From Solobacterium sp. (GTDB lineage: Bacteria > Bacillota_I > Bacilli_A > Erysipelotrichales > Erysipelotrichaceae): a stretch of DNA of 44,288 nt. Under the pieces are notes generated by a model. The model was not told the origin of the DNA. It ran no database searches and saw nothing but the letters and a program-made list of their open reading frames with translations. Positions within the stretch are counted from its first letter, which is position 1. Each line of letters opens with the position of its first letter. This document shows, in pieces, positions 7,544 to 15,889 of the stretch. The stretch spans positions 1-44,288 of the forward strand of contig JAFRJJ010000034.1 in the NCBI GenBank assembly GCA_017432325.1, in the 5' to 3' direction. A program made the position numbers and the translations under genes.

Positions 7544-8407
7544 ATGGATAACAAATACAAATGGAAACTGTGGACAGTACTGATCTTATCAATACTGATC
7601 CTGCTTGGTCTGGGATACCTTCATTACCTGAGAAAAGGAACCCAGCCTGCTGCTGTAGTAACACCGACGCCTGCGGAAACGCTGGCTCCTTCAGGCTGCC
7701 CGACATGCCCGGCAGATATCGTGATCACGGATGAGCCTGCATCAACACCGGAAGCCACACAGACTCCGGCTCAGGAAACAGCGACACCGGAACCCACCCA
7801 GGAACCGACAAAGGAACCTGAGATAACCGTGGATATCGATTCTGATGACAGTATCAACCGTCTGATCAATATTTCATATCCGGTCGATCCAAGCTACGTG
7901 CCGAAAGATCTGAGAGTCGTCAATATTCCGAGCAGTGAATCGGAATACCTCCGTGAAGAAGCAGCCAACGCGCTGGAACAGATGTACAAAGCTGCTGTTG
8001 ACAACCAGGTATATCTGAGGATCGTAGACGGCTACCGCTCCTATTCGGAACAGCTGGCGCTGTACAACTATTATGAACGCATACACGGCAAGGCTTATAC
8101 GGAATATGTGGATGACCATCCGGCCGCAAGCGAACACCAGCTTGGTCTGGCTGTCGACCTTGGCTGGTATAACGGAAACTGCCAGCTGAACCCCTGCATC
8201 GCGACATACCCGCAGTACCAGTGGCTGCTGGACAATTCCTATAAATACGGGTGGATCGCAAGATATCCGGACAAGAAATCCGATGTCACCCACATTACAT
8301 ACTCACCTTGGCATTTCCGCTATGTCGGCTCTGAGGAAGCAGCGAAGATCCATGATTCAGGCCTGACGATGGAAGAGTTCTACAACCGTCCGGTCAAAGC
8401 CAACTGA
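7544..8407 (+). CDS. Membrane-anchored D-Ala-D-Ala carboxypeptidase, VanY/M15B type
   Basis: The 287-residue protein has one N-terminal membrane anchor (8-24), a Pro/Thr/Glu-rich spacer (35-95) and an M15 peptidase domain. The domain shows the VanY zinc-site pattern: SEHQLGLAVD (196-205, His198 and Asp205) and SPWHFRY (254-260, His257), with YRS (164-166) upstream. Family members trim the terminal D-Ala from peptidoglycan stem peptides, outside the membrane. The start is set at 7544 because AGGTGG lies 6 nt upstream and the promoter overlaps the earlier ATG. It is a single-gene unit with its own terminator. Nothing links it to vancomycin resistance; it is a housekeeping-type copy. Confidence 0.88.
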   Translation: MDNKYKWKLWTVLILSILILLGLGYLHYLRKGTQPAAVVTPTPAETLAPSGCPTCPADIVITDEPASTPEATQTPAQETATPEPTQEPTKEPEITVDIDSDDSINRLINISYPVDPSYVPKDLRVVNIPSSESEYLREEAANALEQMYKAAVDNQVYLRIVDGYRSYSEQLALYNYYERIHGKAYTEYVDDHPAASEHQLGLAVDLGWYNGNCQLNPCIATYPQYQWLLDNSYKYGWIARYPDKKSDVTHITYSPWHFRYVGSEEAAKIHDSGLTMEEFYNRPVKAN

Positions 8408-8430
8408 CAGACCGCAGAAATCAAATTCCG

Positions 8431-8454
8431 GGAGATCTCAGGATCTCCTTTTTT
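8431..8454 (+). terminator. Terminator of the VanY-type peptidase gene
   Basis: GGAGATC and GATCTCC form a 7-bp stem with a 4-nt loop, followed by a run of T. Confidence 0.75.
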
Positions 8455-8463
8455 GATCGGTAT

Positions 8464-8502
8464 AAAAAACGGAGTATTCCATTCATCATGGAGTACTCCG
8501 TT
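8464..8502 (-). terminator. Terminator of asnA
   Basis: On the minus strand AACGGAGTA and TACTCCGTT pair around a further TCCA/TGGA stem, then six T follow. It sits just after the asnA stop. Confidence 0.8.
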
Positions 8503-8514
8503 GATCTTGTGTGT

Positions 8515-9522
8515 TTATAACAGCGGGATGTTGTACTGTTCAGCCAGTTCGTACATCCGCTTCGGCCATACGGAAGCCTGTACTTCACCGACATGTGCTT
8601 TGTTCAGCAGCAGCATGCACAGCCTTGACTGGCCGATGCCTCCGCCGATCGTATAGGGCAGTTCCCTGTTGAGGATCATCTGGTGATAGGGAAGCTTCAG
8701 TCTTCCTTCGCAATGGGAAGCTTTGCACTGTGTGACGATGGATTCCTCGTCAACACGGATACCCATGCTGGAGATCTCCAGTGCCATATCAAGGGAAGGC
8801 AGCCAGTAGAGCAGGTCGCCGTTCAGGTTCCAGTCATCATAGTCGGGCGCTCTTCCGTCATGCGGTCTGCCGTTGGCCAGAGGCCAGCCGATCTGCTTGA
8901 TGAAGACGCAGCGCTTGTCTTTTGTAATCAGGTCTTCACGCTCTTTCGGCGTCCTGCCGGGCCACAGTTCCTCCAGCTCTTTGCTGGTAACGAAGGTAAC
9001 GGTATCCTCGACATGGCATACTGCCTGCGGGTATTTATACCAGATCTCATGTTCCATATGCTTGATGATCCTGACGATCTCTTTGACCGTGCTTTCCAGG
9101 ATCTCATCCGTGCGTTCTTCTTTGGCAATGATGCGCTCCCAGTCCCACTGGTCAACGTAGATGGAATGCAGGTTGTCGAGGATCTCATCTCTGCGGATCG
9201 CGTTCATGTTGGTATAGAGTCCTTCATGCATACCGAACCCGTATTTCTGCAGGGCGGCTCTTTTCCACTTGGCAAGGGAATGAACGACTTCGATCCGCTC
9301 ATCAGGCATTTCCTGCATGTCAAAGCTGACAGGACGCTCAAATCCGTTCAGGTTGTCATTCAGGCCGGAGCTCTTCGGAACGAACATCGGCGCGCTGATA
9401 CGTGACAGGTTCATTTCCCTGCCCATCTCTTTCTGGAAGGTGTCGCGTAAATATTTGATGGCTTCCTGTGTCTCACGGACTGTCAGCACAGGATTATAGT
9501 TTTCCGGTACGATGAATTTCAT
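8515..9522 (-). CDS. asnA: Aspartate-ammonia ligase (asparagine synthetase A)
   Basis: The 335-residue protein matches AsnA over its full length (about 330 residues). It opens with a VRETQEAI segment, has the [10 protein letters not shown] strand and the class-II-synthetase-like core, and closes with the glycine-rich ATP-binding motif [16 protein letters not shown] followed by [11 protein letters not shown]. It makes asparagine from aspartate, ammonia and ATP in the cytoplasm, through an aspartyl-AMP intermediate (established). GGAG lies 9 nt ahead of the ATG, and an extended -10 (TGATAAAAT) lies upstream. No T-box leader is visible. It stands alone. Confidence 0.96.
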   Translation of the reverse strand: MKFIVPENYNPVLTVRETQEAIKYLRDTFQKEMGREMNLSRISAPMFVPKSSGLNDNLNGFERPVSFDMQEMPDERIEVVHSLAKWKRAALQKYGFGMHEGLYTNMNAIRRDEILDNLHSIYVDQWDWERIIAKEERTDEILESTVKEIVRIIKHMEHEIWYKYPQAVCHVEDTVTFVTSKELEELWPGRTPKEREDLITKDKRCVFIKQIGWPLANGRPHDGRAPDYDDWNLNGDLLYWLPSLDMALEISSMGIRVDEESIVTQCKASHCEGRLKLPYHQMILNRELPYTIGGGIGQSRLCMLLLNKAHVGEVQASVWPKRMYELAEQYNIPLL

Positions 9523-9545
9523 GTTAACTTCTCCAATACTGAGCT

Positions 9546-9551
9546 ATTTTA
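9546..9551 (-). promoter_or_regulatory. Extended -10 promoter of asnA
   Basis: On the minus strand TGATAAAAT matches an extended -10 (TG-N-TAAAAT) 24 nt before the ATG. The -35 region is weak. Confidence 0.4.
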
Positions 9552-9636
9552 TCACTAACGGAAGGAAAGGAAAACATGAAACATCCGTCTTTTATCGTTC
9601 ATGGTCATTCCATAATCCTATGATTTCGTCTTTACA

Positions 9637-9645
9637 TGGTATACT
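9637..9645 (+). promoter_or_regulatory. Extended -10 promoter of the second MATE gene
   Basis: TGGTATACT is an extended -10 box 21 nt upstream of the ATG at 9666, with no clear -35 box, as is usual for this promoter type. Confidence 0.55.
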
Positions 9646-9665
9646 GTCAAAAAGGAGATGCATTC

Positions 9666-11024
9666 ATGGCTGAAACAAGAGGAATGATATTTACTGAGGG
9701 ACCGATCGCGGGGCCGCTGATCCGCTTTGCGCTGCCGATGCTGGCGGCATCATTCCTGCAGTCCATGTACGGGGCAGTGGACCTGATGGTCGTCGGAAAG
9801 TTTGCCGGCACAGCGGATGTTTCGGCTGTTTCCACCGGCTCCCAGGTCATGATGACAGTCACCAGCATCTTCATGGGACTTGCAATGGGCATGACGATCC
9901 TGCTCGGGCAGAAGATCGGGGAAGGAAACGCAAAAGAAGGCGGCTGCATCATCGGTGCCGGCATCCTGCTCTTTACCCTCATCGGTCTGATCGGATCCAT
10001 CCTGCTGGGTATCTTCGCGCCGTCTCTGGCGGCATTGATGAACGCGCCAGCAGAGTCGTTCACCAGGGCATCGCAGTATATCCGGATCTGCGGCATCGGA
10101 TCTCTGGCGATCATTGCCTACAATACGCTCGGAGCGGTATTCAGGGGGATCGGTGATTCCCGGACACCTTTCATGTCTGTAACGATCGCCTGTATCTGCA
10201 ATATTCTCGGAGACCTGCTGTTTGTCGCGGTATTTGGTATGGGAACTGCCGGGGCAGCCCTGGCCACCGTCATGGCGCAGCTGATCAGCGTTGCGGTATC
10301 CCTGTATCTGGTCAGCAGGATGTCCCTGCCGTTCACATTCTCGCTCAGTGATATCGGCTGGCACCGGACACAGATCAGAAGGATCCTGGGTCTCGGTTTC
10401 CCGATCGCCCTGCAGGATCTCATGGTCAACATTTCATTCATGGTCATCCTTGCCATTGTCAATTCACTCGGCCTGGTCGTTTCCGCCGGAGTCGGTGTCG
10501 CGGAAAAGGTATGCGGCTTTGTCATGCTGGTGCCTTCCGCATTCTCACAGGCTGTTTCAGCGTTCGCCTCCCAGAACAAAGGTGCCGGCAAATATGACCG
10601 TGCTGTCAGGGGAATGCTGTGTGCGGTCGGTATCTGCTTTGCGTTCAGCATCGTGATCAGCTGGTTCGTGTTCTTCCGCGGAACCATTCCCGCTTCGATG
10701 TTCGCCTCGGATCCCGAGGTCATCCATGCGGCAGCCGAGTACCTGAAGGCGTACGCGATCGACGTGCTCCTGACATCGCTGTTCTTCAATATGACCGGTT
10801 TCTTCAACGGGATCGGTAAGACACGATTCGTTATGATACAGGGAATATTCGGTGCATTTCTTGTCAGGATCCCTGTCTCCTACCTCATGAGCAGACGGGT
10901 CCCTGTATCTGTATTCCTGCTCGGTCTGGCAACACCGGCCTCTTCACTGGTCCAGGTGCTGCTATGTGTGCTATACTTTCTGCACATCAAGCGTAAACAG
11001 GAGTTTGATGTAAAACATTCATGA
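9666..11024 (+). CDS. MATE family efflux transporter, second copy
   Basis: This 452-residue membrane protein has the MATE family opening (GPIAGPLIRFALPMLAASFL and a YGAVDLMVVGKF segment) and about twelve hydrophobic segments. It differs clearly from the first MATE protein at 192-1547 and belongs to a different branch, similar to uncharacterised Bacillota transporters. The ATG at 9666 has AAAGGAG 9 nt upstream, so the longer open frame starting at 9636 is not used. It precedes trkA by 41 nt without a terminator, and an extended -10 box lies in that gap. Substrate unknown. Confidence 0.92.
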   Translation: MAETRGMIFTEGPIAGPLIRFALPMLAASFLQSMYGAVDLMVVGKFAGTADVSAVSTGSQVMMTVTSIFMGLAMGMTILLGQKIGEGNAKEGGCIIGAGILLFTLIGLIGSILLGIFAPSLAALMNAPAESFTRASQYIRICGIGSLAIIAYNTLGAVFRGIGDSRTPFMSVTIACICNILGDLLFVAVFGMGTAGAALATVMAQLISVAVSLYLVSRMSLPFTFSLSDIGWHRTQIRRILGLGFPIALQDLMVNISFMVILAIVNSLGLVVSAGVGVAEKVCGFVMLVPSAFSQAVSAFASQNKGAGKYDRAVRGMLCAVGICFAFSIVISWFVFFRGTIPASMFASDPEVIHAAAEYLKAYAIDVLLTSLFFNMTGFFNGIGKTRFVMIQGIFGAFLVRIPVSYLMSRRVPVSVFLLGLATPASSLVQVLLCVLYFLHIKRKQEFDVKHS

Positions 11025-11030
11025 TACAAT
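11025..11030 (+). promoter_or_regulatory. Possible extended -10 promoter of trkA-trkH
   Basis: TGATACAAT directly after the MATE stop codon fits an extended -10 box 35 nt before the trkA start. No good -35 is present, so read-through from the MATE gene is also possible. Confidence 0.35.
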
Positions 11031-11065
11031 GGGAATGATTTTACCCTGATTGTTTGGGAGGCATT

Positions 11066-12433
11066 ATGAAGATATTGATTGCCGGATGCGGAAAAGTCGG
11101 TTCAACACTGACAAAACAGCTGACATCCGAAGGACATGAGATAACCCTGATCGACCGCGACCCGGAAGTACTGGAAGCGATCATGGAACGATATGATGTC
11201 ATGGGTGTGCAGGGCAACGCTGCTACCATGGAAAGCCTCGAACAGGCAGGTGTTGATGAGGCCGATCTTCTGATCGCTGCGACGGATATGGACGAAGTCA
11301 ACCTTCTGTCATGTCTGACAGCACACGGACTGAATGAAAAACTGCACACGATCGGCAGGATACGCAATCCGGAATACAGACGTCAGGCATACGAGATGCG
11401 CTCTGTATTCGGACTGAATATGGTGATCAATCCCGAACGGGAGGCTGCGACCAGCATTTCCCGTCTTTTGAAGTATCCCGGATTCAGGACCATCGAAACA
11501 TTTGCCAAGGGCAATGTTGAGATCGTTGAAGTACATGTAACCGCTGATTCCAAACTGAAGAATGTCGCTTTGAGTCAGCTCCAGAATATTATTCACTGCA
11601 CCGTACTTGTCTGCGCGATCGTCAGGGACGACAAGTGCCTGATGCCGGACGGCAGCTTTGTACTGAAAGAAAATGACCATCTGTACATCACTGCGACCAC
11701 TTCCAATCTTTCGGCACTTCTGAGATCCCTGGGCATTATTTCAAAGCCGGTCAGAAATGTACTGATCGCCGGCGGCGGAAGGATCTCCTATTATCTCGCA
11801 AGCCAGCTGCAGGAAAGCGGCATGACCTGTGAGATCATTGAACAGAACGCAAAGCGCTGCGAAGAACTGGCACTTTTACTGCCGGACGCAAGGGTCGTAC
11901 AGGGTGACGCCAGCAACCAGAACTTCATGGAAACAGAACGGATCGATTCCTATGACGCGCTGGTCATGCTGACGGGACTGGATGAACTGAATATCGTCAT
12001 GGCTCTCTACGGCAGCGCAAGAGGGGTCAAGCACGTCGTCACAAAAGTCAGCCACGGTGAAAACAACCTGCTGCTGAATGAACTCGAGATCGGCAGTGTC
12101 GTTTCCCCGAAGGAGCTCTCATGCAATACGATCGTCCAGTATGTCAGGGCGATGCAGAACCGTCAGGGTGCCGCGATCACCATTCACAGGATCGCCGGCG
12201 GACAGGCCGAAGCGATCGAATTCATCATCGACGAGAATTCAAAATATATCGGTGAAAAGATCAAGAACCTGAAACTGAAGAAGAACGTCCTGATCTCAAG
12301 TATCTCAAGAGGTGAAAATACAGAGATCGCGTCCGGCAATTCATCCTACGAACTGGATGACACAGTCGTCGTCATTACGAATTCATCCAATCCGATCCTG
12401 CAGTTTAATGATATCTTTGAGGCAGAATTCTGA
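11066..12433 (+). CDS. trkA: Trk potassium uptake regulatory subunit TrkA
   Basis: The 455-residue cytoplasmic protein holds two tandem RCK modules. Each starts with a Rossmann nucleotide site: AGCGKVGS at about 6-13, and LIAGGGRISYYLA near residue 235. Each is followed by a ligand-binding TrkA_C part. NAD(H) or ATP/ADP binding to the RCK ring gates the membrane partner TrkH (established). The ATG at 11066 follows GGGAGG by 5 nt; a TTG at 11054 opens the frame but lacks a ribosome site. Its stop shares one base with the trkH start (TGATG), so the two are translationally coupled. Confidence 0.94.
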   Translation: MKILIAGCGKVGSTLTKQLTSEGHEITLIDRDPEVLEAIMERYDVMGVQGNAATMESLEQAGVDEADLLIAATDMDEVNLLSCLTAHGLNEKLHTIGRIRNPEYRRQAYEMRSVFGLNMVINPEREAATSISRLLKYPGFRTIETFAKGNVEIVEVHVTADSKLKNVALSQLQNIIHCTVLVCAIVRDDKCLMPDGSFVLKENDHLYITATTSNLSALLRSLGIISKPVRNVLIAGGGRISYYLASQLQESGMTCEIIEQNAKRCEELALLLPDARVVQGDASNQNFMETERIDSYDALVMLTGLDELNIVMALYGSARGVKHVVTKVSHGENNLLLNELEIGSVVSPKELSCNTIVQYVRAMQNRQGAAITIHRIAGGQAEAIEFIIDENSKYIGEKIKNLKLKKNVLISSISRGENTEIASGNSSYELDDTVVVITNSSNPILQFNDIFEAEF

Positions 12434-13887
12434 TGAACTATAAACAGGTTGGTTATATCATATCGCTGCTTCTGCTGATGGAGGCCGCCTTCATGATCAC
12501 GCCTTTGGCTATTTCATTTGCTCTGGCGGAACATGCGGCGATCCGCGGCTATATTGCATCGATCGCGATCATCGTGATCACAGCAGGGATCATGTACTGG
12601 TTCTGCCGTGACAGGAAGGGCGGGTTCTATGCCAAGGAAGGCATGGTGCTGACGGGTCTTGCATGGATCATCATGTCCATGCTGGGCTGTCTGCCGTTCT
12701 ATATCTCCGGCGAGATCCCGCGCTACGTGGACGCGCTGTTTGAGGTCGTCTCGGGATTCACGACGACAGGATCATCGATCCTGACGAACGTGGAAGCCCT
12801 GGACAAAGGCCTGCTGTTCTGGCGCAGCTTTACGCACTGGGTCGGCGGCATGGGTGTCCTGGTATTCCTCATGGCGATCGTACCGTTAAGCGGCAAGAAC
12901 GGCGGCTTTACTCTGCATATCCTGAGGGCGGAGAGCCCGGGTCCTTCGGTCGGCAAGCTCGTACCCAAGATGAAGAAGACAGCTTCGATCCTGTACCTGA
13001 TCTATGTCATCCTGACAGTACTGGATCTCATCTTCCTGCTGATCGGCGGAATGCCGCTGTTTGACGCGGTATGCACGGCGTTCGGTACGGCAGGTACCGG
13101 CGGCTTCGGCGTCAGGAACGATTCACTTGCGGGATACAGCCCGTATCTGCAGAATGTAACGACGGTATTCATGCTGCTGTTCGGCGTGAACTTCAGCTGC
13201 TATTACCTGCTGATCCTGAAGAGCTTCAAGGAAGTATTCAGGGATGAAGAACTCAGACTGTACTGTCTGATCGTATTCAGCAGTATTGCATTGATCGCAT
13301 GGAATATCCACGGCATGTACGCGAACGTCGGGGAAGCAGTCCATCACTCCGCATTCCAGGTCGCGTCCATTATTTCAACATCCGGTTTTGCCACGGCCGA
13401 CTTTGATCTGTGGCCGAACTTCTCGAAAGCAATATTGCTGCTGCTGATGATATTCGGCGCCTGTGCGGGCAGCACCGGCGGCGGTATCAAGACGATCCGT
13501 CTGCTTCTGCTCTTCAAGAGCCTGAAGCGCAATATCCATCAGCAGATCCATCCGAACCGGATCAGTCATATCCGTGTCAACGGTGCTGTGATCGATGAGA
13601 AGGTCATCACGAATGTCGGTGTTTACCTGATAGCTTATACCATGATCATCATCGTCAGCTTCCTGATCGTATCCCTGGACGGGTTCTCGGTGGAAGCGAA
13701 CGTATCGGCTGTCCTGGCAACATTCAACAATATCGGGCCGGGTCTTGCGGAAGTGGGACCGACCTGCAATTTCTATGCCTACAGCACGCTTTCCAAGATC
13801 GTCATGATTTTCGGAATGCTGGCAGGCAGACTGGAAATTATGCCGGTCATCGTACTGCTTTCCCGCCAGACATGGAAGAAAGTTTAA
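12433..13887 (+). CDS. trkH: Trk/Ktr potassium channel-transporter TrkH
   Basis: The 484-residue membrane protein has the four M1-P-M2 repeats of the SKT superfamily. Selectivity-filter-like segments are visible as TTTGSS (about 111-116), GTAGTGGFG (near 219-227), STSGFAT (near 315) and NNIGPGL (near 432-438). GACAGSTGGGIKT (about 343-355) is the characteristic loop with the conserved Lys. It imports K+ and is gated by TrkA, encoded just upstream with a one-base overlap. The gene ends at a strong terminator, closing the trkAH unit. Confidence 0.94.
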   Translation: MNYKQVGYIISLLLLMEAAFMITPLAISFALAEHAAIRGYIASIAIIVITAGIMYWFCRDRKGGFYAKEGMVLTGLAWIIMSMLGCLPFYISGEIPRYVDALFEVVSGFTTTGSSILTNVEALDKGLLFWRSFTHWVGGMGVLVFLMAIVPLSGKNGGFTLHILRAESPGPSVGKLVPKMKKTASILYLIYVILTVLDLIFLLIGGMPLFDAVCTAFGTAGTGGFGVRNDSLAGYSPYLQNVTTVFMLLFGVNFSCYYLLILKSFKEVFRDEELRLYCLIVFSSIALIAWNIHGMYANVGEAVHHSAFQVASIISTSGFATADFDLWPNFSKAILLLLMIFGACAGSTGGGIKTIRLLLLFKSLKRNIHQQIHPNRISHIRVNGAVIDEKVITNVGVYLIAYTMIIIVSFLIVSLDGFSVEANVSAVLATFNNIGPGLAEVGPTCNFYAYSTLSKIVMIFGMLAGRLEIMPVIVLLSRQTWKKV

Positions 13888-13891
13888 ACAG

Positions 13892-13922
13892 CATGTATCA
13901 CATCGATACATGTTTTGTTTTT
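13892..13922 (+). terminator. Terminator of trkAH
   Basis: CATGTATC and GATACATG form a perfect 8-bp stem with a 5-nt loop, followed by TTTTGTTTTTT. Confidence 0.85.
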
Positions 13923-13929
13923 TACAGGA

Positions 13930-13957
13930 TTTACAACCGTTTCTCTGCTAAGATATA
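13930..13957 (+). promoter_or_regulatory. Promoter of the GT2-GT2-DUF2304 unit
   Basis: TTTACA and GATATA are 16 nt apart, 17 nt before the GT2 start codon. The match is moderate. Confidence 0.4.
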
Positions 13958-13974
13958 CGTTGTGAGGTGAACAT

Positions 13975-14784
13975 ATGACTGAGAAACCGATCCACACATT
14001 TGTGGTACTTGCATATAAAGAATCACCGTATCTGGAACGCGCGATCAGATCGGTACTGGACCAGGAATATCCGAGCAGGGTCATCATCGGTACTTCCACG
14101 GACAATGAATACATCAGGGACCTGGCTGCCAAATACCAGCTGGAAGTTGTCGTCAACCCTGTCAAGAACAGCGGCAATATCGGTGACTTCGACTTTGCCT
14201 GGAGCCATGGCGACAATGAACTGGTCACCATTGCCCATCAGGATGACGAATATGAAAGAAGCTATTCCATGAGGGTCGTGGATGCTTACCGCAAGCATCC
14301 GGATTCCATCATTATCTTTACCGGCTATTATGAGATCCGTGACGGCAAAAAGGTGTTCTCCAACAAACTGCTGAACGTCAAGAAGATGCTGCTGGCACCG
14401 CTCAGAGTACTGGGCTCCACGGAATCCAGATTCTGGAAACAGTCCGCGATCCGTTTCGGAAACGCGATCTGCTGCTCTGCCGTAACATTCGTTCCGCGGA
14501 ATATCCCGTTTGAAAAGGTGTTCCGCCAGAAGGAATTCCTCGGAGAGGGAGACTGGTACGGATGGCTGAAGCTTTCCAAAGTGGACGGCAAAGCATTTAC
14601 CTACATTCCCGATGCCCTGATGGGACACAGGGTCCATGAAGAGTCACATACATCCCGTGAAGTGAATGACGGCACGCGTACGGAACAGGAATTCAGAATG
14701 CTGTGCAAATTCTGGCCTGCACCCATCGCAAGGATCATTGCCGGAGGATATAAGAGCGCACAGACATCCAACAAACTGAAATGA
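13975..14784 (+). CDS. Family 2 (GT-A) glycosyltransferase
   Basis: The 269-residue protein has a GT-A fold opening (FVVLAYKESPYLERAIRSVL) and an acidic metal-binding motif HQDDEY at about 89-94, in the place of the DxD motif of GT2 enzymes. It lacks membrane helices and probably acts at the inner face of the membrane on a lipid-linked acceptor. AGGTG lies 5 nt before the ATG. It is the first gene of a three-gene set with a second GT2 gene and a DUF2304 gene. Sugar and acceptor are unknown. Confidence 0.85.
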   Translation: MTEKPIHTFVVLAYKESPYLERAIRSVLDQEYPSRVIIGTSTDNEYIRDLAAKYQLEVVVNPVKNSGNIGDFDFAWSHGDNELVTIAHQDDEYERSYSMRVVDAYRKHPDSIIIFTGYYEIRDGKKVFSNKLLNVKKMLLAPLRVLGSTESRFWKQSAIRFGNAICCSAVTFVPRNIPFEKVFRQKEFLGEGDWYGWLKLSKVDGKAFTYIPDALMGHRVHEESHTSREVNDGTRTEQEFRMLCKFWPAPIARIIAGGYKSAQTSNKLK

Positions 14785-14799
14785 CCGCGGAGGAAGAAC

Positions 14800-15501
14800 G
14801 TGAAAATACTGATTATTATTCCGGCATACAACGAAGCAGAGAACATTGTCAGGGTAACTGATCATTTGATCACGGACTATCCGCAGTACGATTATGTGAT
14901 CATCAATGACGGAAGCACAGACCGCACGGCAGAGATATGCCGTGAACATGGCTACCGCCTGATCGAACATCCTGTCAATCTCGGACTTGCCGGAGCTGTC
15001 CGCACCGGCATGAAGTATGCCCTTGCGCACGGATATGACGCAGCGATGCAGTATGACGGAGACGGACAGCACCGTCCGGAATACATCGCCGGCATGGCTG
15101 AGGAGATCGAAAAAGGCTATGACATCGCGATCGGAAGCCGGTTTGTCACAGAGAAAAAAGACGGTTCCCTGCGTATGCTGGGAAGCCGTATGATCGAACG
15201 TTTCATCCGCATGACGACCGGAAAGACGATCCATGATCCGACCAGCGGCATGAGAATGTACAGCAGGAGGATCATCCGGGCCCTGGCAGACAATGCCGCA
15301 CTGACACCGGAACCTGACACTGTCGCATATCTCATGCGCTGCGGCGCAACGGTCAGCGAAGTACAGGTCACCATGGATGAACGCATTGCCGGGGAAAGCT
15401 ATCTGAATCTCCGCCGCAGTATCCAGTACATGGCGACTGTCTGCACCAGTATCCTGTTCGTCGGATGGTTCCGCGACAAACTGGATCTAAGGAGGGAATG
15501 A
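14800..15501 (+). CDS. Family 2 glycosyltransferase, dolichyl-phosphate mannose synthase-like
   Basis: The 233-residue protein shows the DPM1/polyprenyl-phosphate glycosyltransferase signatures: IIPAYNEAENI (6-16), IINDGSTDRT (35-44), YDGDGQH (86-92) with the metal-binding Asp residues, GSRFV, and HDPTSGMRMY. Such enzymes move a sugar from a nucleotide donor to polyprenyl phosphate or a lipid-linked acceptor at the cytoplasmic face. The start is GTG at 14800, because GGAGGA lies 5 nt upstream and no ATG fits. It lies 15 nt after the first GT2 gene and 3 nt before the DUF2304 gene. It lacks the C-terminal membrane helices some relatives have. Confidence 0.88.
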   Translation: MKILIIIPAYNEAENIVRVTDHLITDYPQYDYVIINDGSTDRTAEICREHGYRLIEHPVNLGLAGAVRTGMKYALAHGYDAAMQYDGDGQHRPEYIAGMAEEIEKGYDIAIGSRFVTEKKDGSLRMLGSRMIERFIRMTTGKTIHDPTSGMRMYSRRIIRALADNAALTPEPDTVAYLMRCGATVSEVQVTMDERIAGESYLNLRRSIQYMATVCTSILFVGWFRDKLDLRRE

Positions 15502-15504
15502 AGA

Positions 15505-15849
15505 ATGACAGCACCGTTTCGTATCATGCTGATAGCAGCAGCGATATTTACATTTTTCTTCATCATCTCAAATATCAGGAAAAGCAAGCTCAGGATCAGC
15601 GACGCGCTGTACTGGTTCGGGTTTTCCACACTTCTGATCCTGCTGGCGGTATTCCCGCAGATCGCATTCTTCTTCGGAGGGCTGTTCGGGATCATCTCGA
15701 CGGTCAACCTGGTATTCCTTGTGATCATCGCGCTCCTGATCCTCAGGGTCTTCACATTGACGCTCAGGCTGTCCGAACTTGATCTGAAGCTGGAAGAGCT
15801 GGCGCAGGAGATGGCATTGAAGGAAGCCGAGAAAAACATCAAAGAATAA
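15505..15849 (+). CDS. DUF2304 small membrane protein
   Basis: The 114-residue protein has three hydrophobic helices (about 4-23, 33-52 and 58-80) and then a charged, probably coiled-coil tail (ELDLKLEELAQEMALKEAEK). This is the layout of DUF2304 proteins, which typically lie beside GT2 polyprenyl-phosphate glycosyltransferases. I infer that it anchors the preceding soluble GT2 enzyme to the membrane or acts with it. The ribosome site GGAGGG precedes the ATG at 15505. The unit ends at a bidirectional terminator. Confidence 0.8.
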   Translation: MTAPFRIMLIAAAIFTFFFIISNIRKSKLRISDALYWFGFSTLLILLAVFPQIAFFFGGLFGIISTVNLVFLVIIALLILRVFTLTLRLSELDLKLEELAQEMALKEAEKNIKE

Positions 15850-15855
15850 AAACAA

Positions 15856-15888
15856 ATGCCGTTCTGCAGTGCAGAGCGGCATGTTTTC
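15856..15888. terminator. Bidirectional terminator between convergent units
   Basis: ATGCCGTTCTGC and GCAGAGCGGCAT form a 12-bp stem (one T-G pair) with a 3-nt loop. GTTTTC follows on the plus strand and TTTGTTTTTATTC on the minus strand, so it serves both the DUF2304 unit and the minus-strand lipoprotein gene. Confidence 0.8.
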
Positions 15889-15889
15889 A

